A stretch of 64,000 nucleotides of DNA from Brassica napus (Eukaryota; Streptophyta; Magnoliopsida; Brassicales; Brassicaceae). The notes under the pieces are model-generated. The model was not told the DNA's origin. It was given only the letters and a program-made list of their open reading frames with translations, and searched no databases. The DNA lies in the NCBI RefSeq assembly GCF_020379485.1, contig NC_063447.1, positions 56,471,452 to 56,535,451 of the forward strand, given 5' to 3'. This document shows, piece by piece, positions 47,050 through 59,583 of the stretch; positions within the stretch are counted from its first letter, which is position 1, and each line of letters starts with the position of its first letter. The translations under genes were made by a program, and so were the position numbers.

Positions 47050-47686
47050 ATAGTATAAACTCTACAAAGTAATACTTGAAAAATTAATAATCTGTATAAA
47101 TTATTAAATTTTACCGGTCCCAACTTGGGCCGGTTTAAAATTTGACACAAATCAATAAAATAATAATGTAATATATTTTAAAAAAATTCTGTGTAAATAT
47201 ATTATCCCATTAAAATTTGACACAAATCAATAAAATAATAATGTAATATATTTTAAAAAAATTCTGTGTAAATATATTATCCCATTAAAATTATAAATTA
47301 ATAATTTATATGTATACATATTTTATATAAGTAAGAACTTACTCTTATATTGTTTGTTTTATATTCACAATTGAATTATCTTTAAATTTTCTTAACATTT
47401 AATATATTTTTGATGAGATTTAGTAATATTATATCTAAAATCACATTTAAGGTTCTATGCAATATATATTATATACACCAAATAATATAATAATATTAAT
47501 ATAAATTTCAAATTTCAAAAAATTACAATTCATGTATATACATTAAAATCAAATATGTTTCTTATCTTAGAATAAATAAATTTTAAAATAAGAAATCCAA
47601 ATAAAAAAACTTTTATAAATTAATATCTCTATAAATTAATAAAATTTCAAAGTCCCAACATTATTAATTTATAGAGGTTCTACTGT
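47050..47686. mobile_element. TIR element, CTCTATAAATTAATA family, copy 2
   Basis: The right end ACAGTAGAACCTCTATAAAT (complement) pairs with a diverged left end, ATAGTATAAACTCTACAAAG. It shares the GGCCCAAGTTGGGACCGG segment (as its complement) with the copy at 33.4-33.9 kb. A 75-bp tandem duplication lies at about 47137-47286. Non-coding. Confidence 0.55.
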
Positions 47687-48265
47687 ATGTAGTAGAATAT
47701 TATTGGCTAGGTTTTTTTTCCGGTGATACACACCTGTTTTTTGATTATTCTTTGAACTGGTAATTTAAATACATGGTTTTACTGCTAATTTGTTTCTTAA
47801 AGAGTTTTCTAAATTTAGGATATTTAAGAATAGATTTATAAATATATTAATTTTATTTCACTCACACATCATTTGCTCTCGGAATTATCAAATATAAGTA
47901 AAATTTGAATATACACATGAAAATAAATTAATTTTTTACATAGAAGTATTGTATAACCTTGTATTATTATTTTTTCGTTAGAAAAACTTTGCAATAATAT
48001 AATTTTAATGTTTTACATTGGAAGAGGATACACATAGAAATTGTATAGTTAACATTTATTATCTTTTGAAAATTTAAATGTGGATTTGTTTTGTTACACA
48101 GAATTTTTAGTAGAGACAAACAAAAATATAATTACGTAAATCTAATACATTTTCAAGAGTGACGCCTTATAATTGAGATCATAAGATATCAAGTATATTT
48201 GGCTTATTCCATTTGACAGAACATAGTTTTAAAAATATAGGCTTTCTTTCTTCGAGATTAGCCAC

Positions 48266-48457
48266 CTATTTTTCTGTATCATCATCTTTGATCCTTTGCC
48301 TCTGCTCCAAATACTGAATCTTATAATGTGACTGTTCGAGTTGCAACCCAAGATGGGATTTACATCTCTGTAACTCTGTCACATCTATTATTGGTACATC
48401 TTTAACATTATGCGCCTTCTCTTCAAGCTGTGCTTCTTGTCTCTGCAGCTCAACCAC
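48266..48457 (-). pseudogene. Coiled-coil exon fragment
   Basis: An open minus-strand stretch reads ELQRQEAQLEEKAHNVKDVP and QLEQSHYKIQYLEQRQR, with heptad-like character, ending in a stop. No partner exons were recognised nearby. It is probably a captured or residual exon of a larger protein. Confidence 0.4.
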
Positions 48458-49074
48458 CAGATTTGCTTAGTCATAGTTTACCTGTTGTCTTCTTTTTTTT
48501 TTTTTTCTGAAACATGAGTCTAGCATTTGTTAGTTTAAGTTGGGCTCAAACTGTGCTTTCTCCTTTAGAAACTCTGTTCCTGATTAACTTTAAGAAAGAG
48601 AGTAAGAGAAGTATGTATAAGCAATCAGTAACTCAGGAGCACATCACATAAAAGCTTCGATAGTGTTGCCTTGAAGACTGTTCCAATTATCGAGGGCTCA
48701 TAAGAAGACAGAAACAGGAAGTCTTGTGTTTTTTTTCAGATTTCGTATTTTAATCACACTCCCGAACGGAATCTTGTTGTATGTAAGATGGAACCAGAAT
48801 TAGTTTTCAAAAGGAACCTTGCTGTATATAATATGAAATCAGAAATTAGTTTTCAAATATTATTATTCCCTTAGAATTTCGTAATGTAACTCCTTTCTTT
48901 ATGTCTGTTCTTCTCTCTTTGCTTATTAATATATCCAAAACTTAAGAAAAAGGAAGTAAATGCTTTAGTTCTAGATTTCACATTGATTTTGATCTGAAAT
49001 AAATTTACAGGAGATAGATCAGAACATAAGGAAAATAAATAAATATAGAAGTAAATTGGAAAACCTATAAAAGG

Positions 49075-49194
49075 TTATTCACTACGCCTCATGATTTTGT
49101 CTGCAAAGATAACAGAATCATTCCAAGCAACTATGTTAAAAGCTAAACCTTGAAGTACTCTTGAACGGCTCTTCAACAACTCTCTCGTAACATC
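49075..49194 (-). pseudogene. Exon fragment resembling a plant RopGEF PRONE-domain end
   Basis: After a TGGCAG acceptor the minus strand reads DVTRELLKSRSRVLQGLAFN then IVAWNDSVIFADKIMRRSE and stops. RopGEFs carry a similar run (SRVLEGLAFNIVAWIDDVLFVD) near the end of the PRONE domain, which activates Rop GTPases. Only this exon is evident. The 81-codon ORF at 49288-49533 (-) upstream is not recognised. Confidence 0.45.
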
Positions 49195-50636
49195 CTGCCA
49201 ACACAACATCAATAATATTACTATGGTTAGTGTTTAGTAACTATTTCAATCAAACTTATATACTTTACTTTCTTGAGTTTGTTTACCTTATTTTACAGAA
49301 TCTTGCATATACAATTGAGATAATCCAAGGCAACAATGTTTCAAACAATAGAGCAGAATCTCTGCTCTCTCAGCCGTAACATAGTTACTGAACGTAACAT
49401 AAACCTTTGGAAGATTTGCCATGTAAGACACTAATGATGCTGCTGTTGATAGCCATTGCAGCTTTGTGTATATGATTACTACTCTCTTTACGTTCATTGC
49501 GACGGCTGACTTAATGAGGGAGACATAAACCAAGATTCATATTCACCTGTATAAGAACAGTTGCGAGAAGTCTTAACGACTGATGATTTGGAGCAGCTTA
49601 TAAAGAAAAATATCCAGAAGTTTCTTCGGAGCATCCTATAACACACTAATAGGATTCTATACAAAACCATATTTAAGTTTATTTTCAAGCAAGCATCATT
49701 GATAGAAAAGAAAAGCAATTGTATATGAGAACATTTAGATTTCCATTCAGAATAAAGTGTCTATAAATTGATGGATGCTTACCTCTTTAGGTGTAAATAA
49801 CTAAATCTGAACTTGCAAAGTATTCTTTAGGACTAAATCTAAATCAGTACATACAGAGAGACACCTAAAAAACATATAGATACACATAGCTGGTTAGTCT
49901 TTTCTTCAATCATCTATAATTGTAATGTTAAAAACGTAGTACTTACGACCACTGCTTAAAATTAACTCAGTAAGAGAAAACAGAGATCAAAGGTATGGTG
50001 GATGGGTTTACCCTAAGGTTGGAGTTGCGAAGAGGAAGAAAAGAGACTGTTTGAGAGGAACCAGCGCAAGCTTGTACACCACGCGGTTTCTGACTCCCAA
50101 CACCGATGTAGCTGAAGCAAAATCACCATCTACACAGTATTTGCATGCTGATCACCGTCATTCCGTCAACCACATGGCCACTGCTCCCCTAGATCTTATT
50201 ACCAGGAGGGATATATTATATCAACTGAACCTGAATAATAAATACACGATTGTTATAATGATTAGAAAATCCAGATTACGTAAATGTTTCAGGGAATTAG
50301 GAAGCTAAATAAATTGGAAGATGACCGGCGCATGTATGAAGAAATACTCTGTTTTCACAGATGCGAATGTACGTACATAAATGTTACATGGAATTAGGAA
50401 GCCAAATAAGTTGGAGGATGACTGGTGGGTGTATGAAGAATGCCTCTGTAGCTTAAAGATCTTTTAAAATCTATGCTGCCTGCAATCACTGCGATCAATA
50501 GGTTCTCGTCAGTACGTGTGAACATAGACAGATTGAACATGATGACTGTTAAAGTGAAACAAATTATCTTACGTACATTTGAGATGGAAAACAGAGTCTA
50601 CAAAATTACCTTAACTTCACAGATTTATCCCATCGT

Positions 50637-51693
50637 TTATAAACTTATAGATGAGTTCTCGCCAATCTTTTTGTCGCACCTACCTTTGAAACCGACTCCT
50701 TGACTGAGGTGAACACCAAGCTCATGAGCCACCCTCTCGGCAGTGGCGAGGACGGACAGCAACACGACGTGGCTGTGTAATACCAATAACCCCACTTCGA
50801 GAATTAACTTGCTTTGAACCAAAACCAGCTTCATAAAGGAACTGAAAGATTCAGAAACAGGATTAGACATGAACAAAACCACTAACCCGAGGAACTTAAG
50901 TGGTCTTACAGCAACCGGTTTTCTAGAAATAGTAACCAATCAAACGAAACACACATATCATAGCCGAAATTTTTTTAAAAAATTCACAAACCATTCTTCT
51001 TCACGGGACTCTTCAGCAGAGATTATCATTACTTTGGAATCGAGTTCATTGGGATGAATAAGTTGGTGAGAATCAGTATGAAGAGTTGGGATATGGATTT
51101 CAGGTGTGGTAGGCTCGTCCATACATGAATCAGAGTTGTCATTTTCCTTGACTGGTTCATCAGACAAAACACCAGCTTTAGATAGTTGCATTGGTCTCAT
51201 GCGTTTCTCCAGCTTCTTATCAGACTGAAATACACAAAAGGAGATTCAGAACAACACCATTGACTAAACGTTTTTAACAAAGAGAGAAACTGTGGTTGCT
51301 TGCTTACTCTACCTATGGCTTTTGAAGATTGGAAAAGCGAAGACACATCCTGAGATATTTTATACTTGCTGCAGAGAAACTCAATATCAAACTCACATAA
51401 ACAAAAGATGATGAATGAATTGGGAACTGAAGAAAAGAGTGTAAGCATACTCTAACAACTTGGAAGTTTTTGCAGAGAGGAGCTCTTTCTCCCTGTCTTC
51501 CTCAAGTTTCTTCAGCTTCCGTTTCTGAGATTTGCTTAAACATTTGTTTACAGGTATTAATCAGGTAGATAGAACTACTTGCAAAAATCTTATTACTATG
51601 ATTAGGGTTTATCTAACACCTAACCTTGTTGGGTCCTTTATTATGCTTCTTCCTTGGAGGCATTAAATCTAAGATCGAATCGTCTCCCTTCAT
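50637..51693 (-). pseudogene. Truncated DEAH-box RNA helicase pseudogene (FASCIATED STEM 4/DHX37-like)
   Basis: Exons 51625-51693, 51451-51524, 51308-51368 and one from 51224 read MKGDDSILDLMPPRKK, KLKKLEEDREKELLSAKTSKLLDKYKISQDVSSLFQSSKAIGR and KRMRPMQLSKAGV, the N-terminus of the plant Dhr1/DHX37-type helicase I recall as At1g33390. A later block (about 50650-50845) reads YEAGFGSKQ, then GVIGITQPRRVAV (motif Ia), a four-base duplication shifts the frame, then LATAERVAHELGVHLSQGVG and KKIGENSSI, after which the frame is lost. The GKT motif I and all later helicase motifs are missing. Such helicases act in ribosome biogenesis; this copy cannot. Confidence 0.75.
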
Positions 51694-52939
51694 GCTTTGT
51701 CGATAAACTGAAAAAAGAAGAAGAAGAAGGCAAAGATCAATTTAAAGACAAAATTATAGCAGAGAGAGAGAGAGAGCCACATCGTACACCGGGTTGAGCC
51801 ACTAAATCTCTCCAACCTCCATTCATGGAGTCAGAGAAGTCGTCAGAGATCGAACAATAGGATGAACCCTAAAAGGCTATGGGAGACGGATGAAGACGTA
51901 AGGTTTTCTTTTGCCAAAAAACATAAGGTTTCTCTGAATGAATTGAAGCGCTGCCGTTTGGGGTGATTAGGACACGTGTCACAATCACAGAAGTCGACTT
52001 TCTGATGTGGCGGATGACGTGGAGGCACCAGGATGGAGAGAACTGTACTTTATATTTTCAAAAATATATTTATAATAATATAATTTATCATTTATTTCCA
52101 TAAAGATTCACCCTTATAATTTTTTATATTTTTAAATATATATTTTTAATTATACTAATGGTGTTATTTTATTGGTTGAACTGATTATAATTTGCAAGAA
52201 ATACCTAAAGGTTGAATTCTCTACTTTCGTGCATGGACAGTGGAGCACGTTAACTTTAATATATGATTTCCGAACTTGCATTTTGTGTAATTAAGGCCAA
52301 GTTTAATATTGTGTTTCTAACAAAATACTGCACTGGTGGTCTCTTTGATCTGTCTGAGGGGATTAATATACATCATGATGAAACTATAACTTCCGTGGAC
52401 TTTCGAACGGTAAATGTATTGTTAATATTCTAAGCCCAAGAGTCATCCTTTTATTATTATGGATTATAAGAAGCCCAAATTGCAGAACTGCTTACTTGTG
52501 CCACAAGATATGAGTTCCTGATAATTATGTAATTATTATGTAATTATGTAAATGTAAGATTAACTTTTATGCATTTTAATATGAATAATTAAATAAATGT
52601 GCATATGTATAACAGGATTAGAATATAGTTTAATAGATATGGAATTAGCAGCTATCAGAATTTCTTTATAATTTCTTTAAAGTAAACATGAAACAATGCA
52701 GAAAAAAAAAAAAAAAAAAACAGTAGTAATTGGAACATGCATGGAAATGGAAATACTAAAAAAGGTAAACTTAGGTAAGTTGTTAGCAACGGGCCTGTCT
52801 AGCTGATTGTGTTGCATTTCCTTGTTGGTCACCTAATGGAATGTACGAACAGGAACGGTATACATGAGATAATGTGGCATAAATTGTGATGAAGGCAAAG
52901 ACAGATTATTCTCAAACTTAAAATCTGTATACGTGAATA
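51694..52939. other. Non-coding DNA upstream of the helicase pseudogene
   Basis: Carries the old promoter and leader of the helicase copy with a perfect ten-base G-box palindrome GACACGTGTC at 51971-51980, then AT-rich DNA with an A18 tract near 52700. No gene seen. Confidence 0.45.
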
Positions 52940-53077
52940 TCACGTACCAGCACTGGAGCCACCTGTTGCGTTTGCGATGTTCGTGGTATCAGCATGAGTA
53001 CACAAACCTCTATCAGGGGTGACCCTCAACTCAGTGGAGCCAGATGTTTGAGCTTTCGTACGTGATTTCTTTACCAT
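52940..53077 (-). pseudogene. Possible retrotransposon gag N-terminal remnant, 45 aa
   Basis: ATG at 53077 opens MVKKSRTKAQTSGSTELRV, ending after GGSSAGT. About 70 bp upstream on the same strand CATTGGGAGCCAAGGTTATC resembles the primer-binding-site neighbourhood of LTR elements (TTGGTATCAGAGCCAAGGTT). No LTRs were found. Weak call. Confidence 0.25.
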
Positions 53078-54063
53078 CACTCAAAAAGCTCTCACAGACG
53101 AAGGAGAAATGGAAGGTCTACTAAGCTAGAGAAAGATAACCTTGGCTCCCAATGTTTATTACCTAAACCGTTTCATAAGTGTCACTGTGCAAGTGAGAGG
53201 TCAGATATAATTTGTTAATTAGCCGAAATTAATGCCTCCGTTAATGTCGAATTAATTGGTCGACATACGCTACGAAATATATATTTATATTCTTTCATAT
53301 TCCGTACTAAGGTTCTACTATGTAGCTTACATAATTTAGTGTAAATCTGTCAAAATAACTAAAGCTGTATTATTTAAATACACCTTATCAAGGTTGCACT
53401 TTGTTACACTCCCTCTCATAAGTTAGATCATCAAATAATTTCAAAAATTGTATGTTTTTTGAACAATCATTATTGTAATAAATCAATACTCCAGAAAATA
53501 GTATATGGAGCTACTTGATTCATACCAAGGTTTTACCATGCCACATTATCTTTCACTAAATCACTCTCCAATAAGTATTTTCTGAGCGAATCCGTTGAAT
53601 ATATTCATAAGGTAGAATCTCAAACAATCCCGAACAATTGTTTTTTAACTAATTCCCGAAACATTGTTTAATATATGAACAATCAATACTTTTCAATATA
53701 CCAACATTTCAGAGATAAGTGTACGGAGCTACTTGAGCAATTCACAATATATACGTAATTCTTATGTTCTGTTCGAATCTATCAAGATCAACCATAACTA
53801 TACGTATGAATCTGACGGCAAACACTAAATCCCGTATGAATAGTGTATGGAAGCCATGGTTTATATCTAACCAATAAAAAAAACAATATATATAGGAGAA
53901 TGAATATAAATAGTATTTATAATAATGAGAATTGTCTGTCAAGTAACTGGTAACTAAAAGACAAAGCTGAAACAGATATGACCAAACACGCGAAAAAACT
54001 ACAGATTAATAAGAAACATTATTCAAAACCAGAAACTCCAAACATAACTTCTGATATCTCATC
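53078..54063. other. AT-rich spacer
   Basis: No gene or defined repeat recognised. Contains the downstream region of the RPA1-like gene. Confidence 0.4.
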
Positions 54064-56332
54064 TCAAACAACACGTGCTTTCTTGGCCTCCTTATTAGCT
54101 GGGTGGACAATATTCTCAGGCGCAAGACCATCTGTGTTGTCGTCACCATTCTTAGCTGCATCAATACTGCTCTCTCCAGTTTCCGTCTGAACAGGAACTG
54201 GACTACCATCTGGCTTGTCATCATCATCAGCATCGTCTCCCCCCTAATCCATTCGCACGGTTTAAAAAATTACTAAAATCACATATGAATTGACGTCAAA
54301 GAATACTGACAGATGATCAAAGCATAGCAAACACATTCTTACATCGACAACAAAGTCAGGAACTGGAATACGCTCATGCTCGTTGAGAATGCGGGTGATG
54401 GTGAATGTCTGATGATGAGCAGTGAAGTTACATGCACTAACCCTGACTTGGAATGTGAATGTTTTTCCTTCCATGTCCGTGATAAATGGAGGCACCACAG
54501 CATCCTTAGGATTCACTCCTTCCTCAGCCTGCGAGCCAAATTGAAGTCACACTTATGTAAGCAGCTATCTAATTATATCATGTATAAGAAGATGAATGCA
54601 TATCTTACCAACATCTGACCGGCTTCACTTGCTCTGAGGTTGTGTAGCTTAGTCATCACCCCATCAAAACACACGAACACACCTTCAGCAGTATCATCAG
54701 CAATTGCCAACTCAACACGATAGCTGTATGATAATGGAGAAACAAATGCTAAGTCAAGCACTATCACGTACATAAATGCGTATATATATTTTTTATAATT
54801 ACACTACAATACGTACCGAAGAACTCCGACAGCATTGGTATTACTGCATCGCGTACACTGCAAAGCAGAGACTGTACGCTGCAATTTTTTTACTGCATTT
54901 AGAGCAGGCAACATAACACCAGCCCTTGTCCACGTCGAGCCGAACAAATCTACCAGTGCAGATGAAGTCAATTTCCTACCCATGGTATATAAAGATCATA
55001 TATCGATACACACGATCCAAAAATTAATAGACCATCGCCAAATATGATACCTGTGATGTAGCAGAGGTTATAAAATTATTTAGCTCCGAGACGGTCAGAG
55101 TCTCCACCTTCGCATATCCTTTCAGTAATGGTGCGGCAGATGGGACCCCAGTGTCTCTACCGACCAAACAAAACAATTATCCAAAACTCAGGTAACTTGG
55201 AATTTATGGATGTGTACGTAGACACTCAACTGCTGATAAACTTAAGTGTAGAAGTAAACTTCTCCTGCGTTGGTCTCCTTGTCAAAGTAGATGTGTGTCC
55301 CTGATGTTGCATTGAGGAACAAACCACCTACAGATCATATCATATAGTTAGATTATAATGTAATTATATATCTCAGACAAATATTTGAACCAACCGAGAG
55401 ACCACATTACCTCTAGATCATCATTCATGTCTTCAAGTTTTTTTATGGAAAGACACAGCCTGAGCGTCAAAGATGCTTAGAATGACATTCGCACCACTGC
55501 AAAGAAGCATATTTAAACAATATATTAATTTGAATTCTAAACGGTGTAATTATATAAAGGAAATTTTGAAAAAGCAAAAGATTAAAAAATACTTATCAAG
55601 CTTGATAGTTGCCATGATACGGTCCTTCTCTCCAAGAGTGTCGTTAACGGTACTCTTAACAGCTGTGATCTCACCTATAATGTCTTTGAGAGACACAATA
55701 GCACTAATCAGTAGCATGTTCGATAAAAAGGATCATCCCAACATATTTAAACCTACCCGGGAGCTGTGTGTTTGTGTTAGCCAATCCGGCTAACTCAGAA
55801 TGATTGCAGAACCGGAAGCCTTCTTGTGGCAAAGGCGAAACCGGCTCTGTTAACTCATCAAAATCGGTTAAATCACTAAACCGGAGCAGCAAAGGAGAGT
55901 CGGTGAGACGGTAATTCTGAGCACACCGGGCAACATCGAAACCAGATATAGAAAACATCTTTCCGGCTGCGAGCTTAGACCGGAATCTCGGAAGGCGGTT
56001 ATCATAGATGGTGGCATGCATTATGGTCGACTGCACCGTATTGACATAACACAGAAACAAAACTCAGCCAGATGATCGAAGCCAAAATATATAAAACAGC
56101 AAACAAAAGAATTAAAAACAAAATTCAGACAGATGATCGAAGCCAAAATTTATAAAACAGCAAACAAAAAATAAGAACTTACATTAACGTCGATCAAGAG
56201 CATGTCAACCCACATCAACTCGCCGCCGCGTTTCACATTCCGGGATTCCCAGTATCGCAAGAGTCTCGCCTCGACGACGGATGAACACTTGCCGCCGGCC
56301 TTCAAATCTGAGAAGAAAACTCTGGTAGCCAT
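54064..56332 (-). pseudogene. RPA1/RPA70-like single-strand DNA-binding protein gene with frameshifts
   Basis: From ATG at 56332 (MATRVFFSDLKAGGKCSSV) exons 56183-56332, 55757-56030, 55593-55683, one starting 55496, and several more down to a stop at 54064 match plant RPA1-like OB-fold proteins: a DUF223-like first OB fold (STIMHATI, LAAGKMFSISGFDVAR), a middle OB fold (TIKLDNGANVILSIFDAQAV, SGTHIYFDKETNAGE), a DBD-C-like zinc site (CSKC..CTRC), FVCFDGVMTKLHNL and an acidic tail with a basic AKKARVV end. Two A-runs read seven instead of the six expected (55438-55444 and 54885-54891), each shifting frame, and a TAA at 55242-55244 closes the exon ending GEVYFYT. RPA-like genes are common cargo or relatives of plant Helitrons. 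Pseudogene, or an active gene with homopolymer errors. Confidence 0.65.
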
Positions 56333-56997
56333 ATCACAGTGGATTAGAAAGATTTGAGATTTACGAAGAGAGTATGAGTTCGAAGAGAGCAACACTCACA
56401 TCTATTTATACTGCTTTGAAACCGCCTTTCGCAAACCATTGAGAATGGATCGTGGAGGGGACAATCAATTTGATTCCATTAATAGAACCATTTCAGATCG
56501 AAGTAAGAAACTCGAAAGTCCCTCATCGCCGCCGCATCGAAGAGGAAGAACGCATCGAAGAGGAAGAAGGGGTTGTTTTTTTTTTCTCCGGATTAGGGCT
56601 GGCGCTTTGTTGAACAAAAAAAAAGGGCTGGCGCTTCTCTCCTGGGAACATAAAACACAAAGGGCCAACAACAAAAAGCCCATGTCACGACCCAAACCCA
56701 ACTTGCGTCACTTTCGTTTAAATGAAACGCAGTGCAGAGGACACGTGGCAGCGCGAGGAAAGCCGAATTTTCTAGCTGGATGCTGAGCTGGATAGCTTGG
56801 GAGAGATACAAACCCTTCTTTATATATAAAGATAGTATAATACAATGGTCGCCACATTATCTCTGTGGCTGATTTTCTTTCCTTCTTAAGAACCCACCCG
56901 TGAATCTCTCTCCTTTCTTCTCTCTGTTCCATCTCTTCATTATTTCCCACAGATTTTGAATCCCTCAGATCAAAAACAAGAGAAGCCTTAAGGAATC
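56333..56997. promoter_or_regulatory. Divergent region between the RPA1-like gene (-) and the transporter gene (+)
   Basis: Contains the motif ACACGTGGCA near 56740 (ABRE/G-box type). A TATATATAAAGATAG stretch at 56820-56834 is a plausible TATA region for the transporter gene, about 165 bp before its ATG. A 115-codon ORF here is unsupported. Confidence 0.45.
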
Positions 56998-58843
56998 ATG
57001 AACAATCCATTATTGTTATCCATCTCAAACCCAGTAAAGCTCTTGAAACCATCAACAATCCCCTACGGAAGAAGCCGAAACACCACCACTAACAAGAAAC
57101 ATCAGCATCAAAGCAGAACCCTTGTAGTAAATTCCAACACGAGATCAAGAACAACATTGACCAGTTGTAGTCTCTCGGTAGTTAGAGGGAGAAACAACAA
57201 TGGTGGTGGGGGCTTTGCTGAAACGAAAGTGGGTAGAAGAGATCAAGGAAACGCGGTTTTGCTATGTGCTGTAGGGTATTGGGTTCAAGGGTCAAGGTGT
57301 TTCCCATGGCTTGCACTTAACTTTCACATGTCTCATTGCCTTAACCTCAAGCCATCGACGCTTCAGCTTGTGCAGTACACTGCTATTCTTCCCATGGTGG
57401 CTAAACCTCTCTATGGAGTCCTCTCAGATGTTCTGTACATCGGTGGTGCTCGTAGAGTTCCTTACATCTCCATTGGAGGTTAGTCACAAAGATTTTCTTG
57501 TCTAGAAAAAAAATCCTAGCTGGTCGAATATTTTTGTTGTAGCATGGCGGGTTCTGAGCATAGCCGGATGAAACTTTTGCATGTCCAAATCTTAAAAAAC
57601 TATTACACATATAGCTCCCAAATTATTAAAATTAATTTAAAAATGTTTTTGCTCAATTTTTTTTTTTTTTTTTTTTTTTTAAATGTTTAAATCTCAGATC
57701 CTATTTGTCTCAGTGCTTTTGCAAGGTTTAGCATGGGGTTCATTAGCAATATTCCCCGGTTCTCGAGAAGCTCTTCCTTCACTTTTGGGACTTGCTTTGC
57801 TTAGTAACCTTGGAGCATCCATTGCTGAAGTTGCACAAGACGCATTAGTTGCTGAGTACGGTTTAAGATACCAAATGAATGGTCTTCAGTCCTATGCCCT
57901 CATGGCTTCAGCTGTTGGAGGAATCCTTGGAAACCTACTTGGTGGATATTGCTTGCTCAAGACACCTCCTAGAATCTTGTTCCTTGCTTTCACAGCTATC
58001 TTGTCTCTTCAGCTCACTGTTTCTCTGTCCTCCAGAGAAGAATCATTTGGCCTACCACGGATAAGAGAGACAAGTTTAAAGAAACAGTTTACAGATCTTA
58101 TGGGAGTTATTCAGGGAGATGAAGTCTCTCAGCCATTAACTTGGATCATAGCTTCCATTGCAATGGTGCCTCCTCTCTCAGGATCAGTCTTCTGCTACCA
58201 AACTCAAGTTCTGAATCTTGATCCTTGGGTTATAGGAATGTCAAAGGTTATTGGACAGTTGATGCTTCTATGTTTAACCGTGGTTTACGATCGTTACTTG
58301 AAGAAGACGCTTCCCATGAGGCCACTGGTCCATATAGTCCAGCTCCTATATGCATTGTCATTACTCTTTGATTACATTTTGGTGAAGCAAATAAATGTAA
58401 CGTTTGGAATCTCCAACAAGGCTTTTGTGCTTTGCTTTTCAAGTGTGGCTGAGATTCTTGCACAGTTCAAGATTCTTCCGTTTTCTGTCTTGCTAGCAAA
58501 CATGTGCCCTGGAGGATGTGAAGGATCCATTACTTCTTTCTTAGCTTCAGCTCTGTGTTTGTCATCGATAGTTAGCGGGTTTGCTGGAGTTGGGATGGCT
58601 AATGCGATCGGTGTAACGTGTAATAACTACGCAAACTTGCCTGCAGGAATCTTGATGCAGTCTTTGACAGCTATGTTGCCTTTGTGGTTTATTCATTATG
58701 TTCCAATGTCAGAGAATGGGGTTGAGAGAGAAGGTAAGAGAGCTTTGAGTAAGAGAAGTAGGAGGAGTAGACGTGTAGGAAGAGTAGTTGGACAGGAGAT
58801 TTTCGCTTACCGTCGAGAAAGAGATGCAGAAGCACAAACATAA
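56998..58843 (+). CDS. Folate/biopterin transporter family (BT1/FBT, MFS-type), plastid-targeted, 536 aa
   Basis: Two exons (56998-57478 and 57714-58843) join ISIG|VLLQGLAWGS into 537 codons. The acceptor at 57713 is chosen over the one at 57697 because only it keeps the frame. Residues 1 to about 75 are basic and Ser/Thr/Asn-rich, like a chloroplast transit peptide. The rest is a polytopic membrane protein with BT1-family marks: WLALNFHMSHCLNLKPSTLQ, LPMVAKPLYGVLSDVLYIGG, IAEVAQDALVAEYG and LPFSVLLANMCPGGCEGS. The family moves folates or pterins; the substrate of this member is not shown. The intron holds a T24 tract. Recalled as At2g33280. Confidence 0.92.
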
Positions 58844-59583
58844 ACAAGAACCAGTCTCAGTTAGCTTGTAGTTCTTCAGCTCATAGATTGAGATCAGAAA
58901 ATGAGATTTTGTGACCAAGAAGGATTAGGACAGATAGATAGTTTGGGTTTGGATACATGATCCTCTCTCTCAGTTAACAATCAAGACATGGATTCTTTTA
59001 GGTTCCTCTCACTGTTACATTCATGTCCTTAGGTTTGGATACATGATACTCTATTAAGAAGCATAAAATGTTTGAAAAGTGAGAACAACTCGGTCCAGCT
59101 TCTACAGACATTCCTGAAAAATTCCAACAACAGCAACACAAGAGACTGTTTCCAAGCTATATATTTACCAGATGCTCATCTGCAATGGGCGCGGTTGAGA
59201 GAATTCATTTCCAAGCTTAAGCATCTCATAAGACAATGAAGCAGCTTCCATGGACATTCCATCTGGCTCTATAGCCTAAGATGATAATGCTACAAGATAC
59301 TCCTATTTTGTATCTTTCATTAACCGAGTGCTCCTTTCTGCTATTAGTTTTTTTTTTGAAAAATATTTTTATTTTGTTATATCGTTGTCTGGTTAGATCT
59401 TTACCGTAAAAGCTACAACTTAACTTCAGAAGATTGATCATTGCAGTTCAATCATTCATACAACTCACGAACAATTTAAAAGATAGAAAGAGCTTTGCTA
59501 ATGTGTTTGTTACTGGAATCAACAAATCAATATGAGAGCACAGAGTTTTTCACGAATATCCACTCCTATTTGTTTCTTTGTCA
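58844..59583. other. Transporter 3' UTR and spacer
   Basis: No gene or element recognised. Confidence 0.4.
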
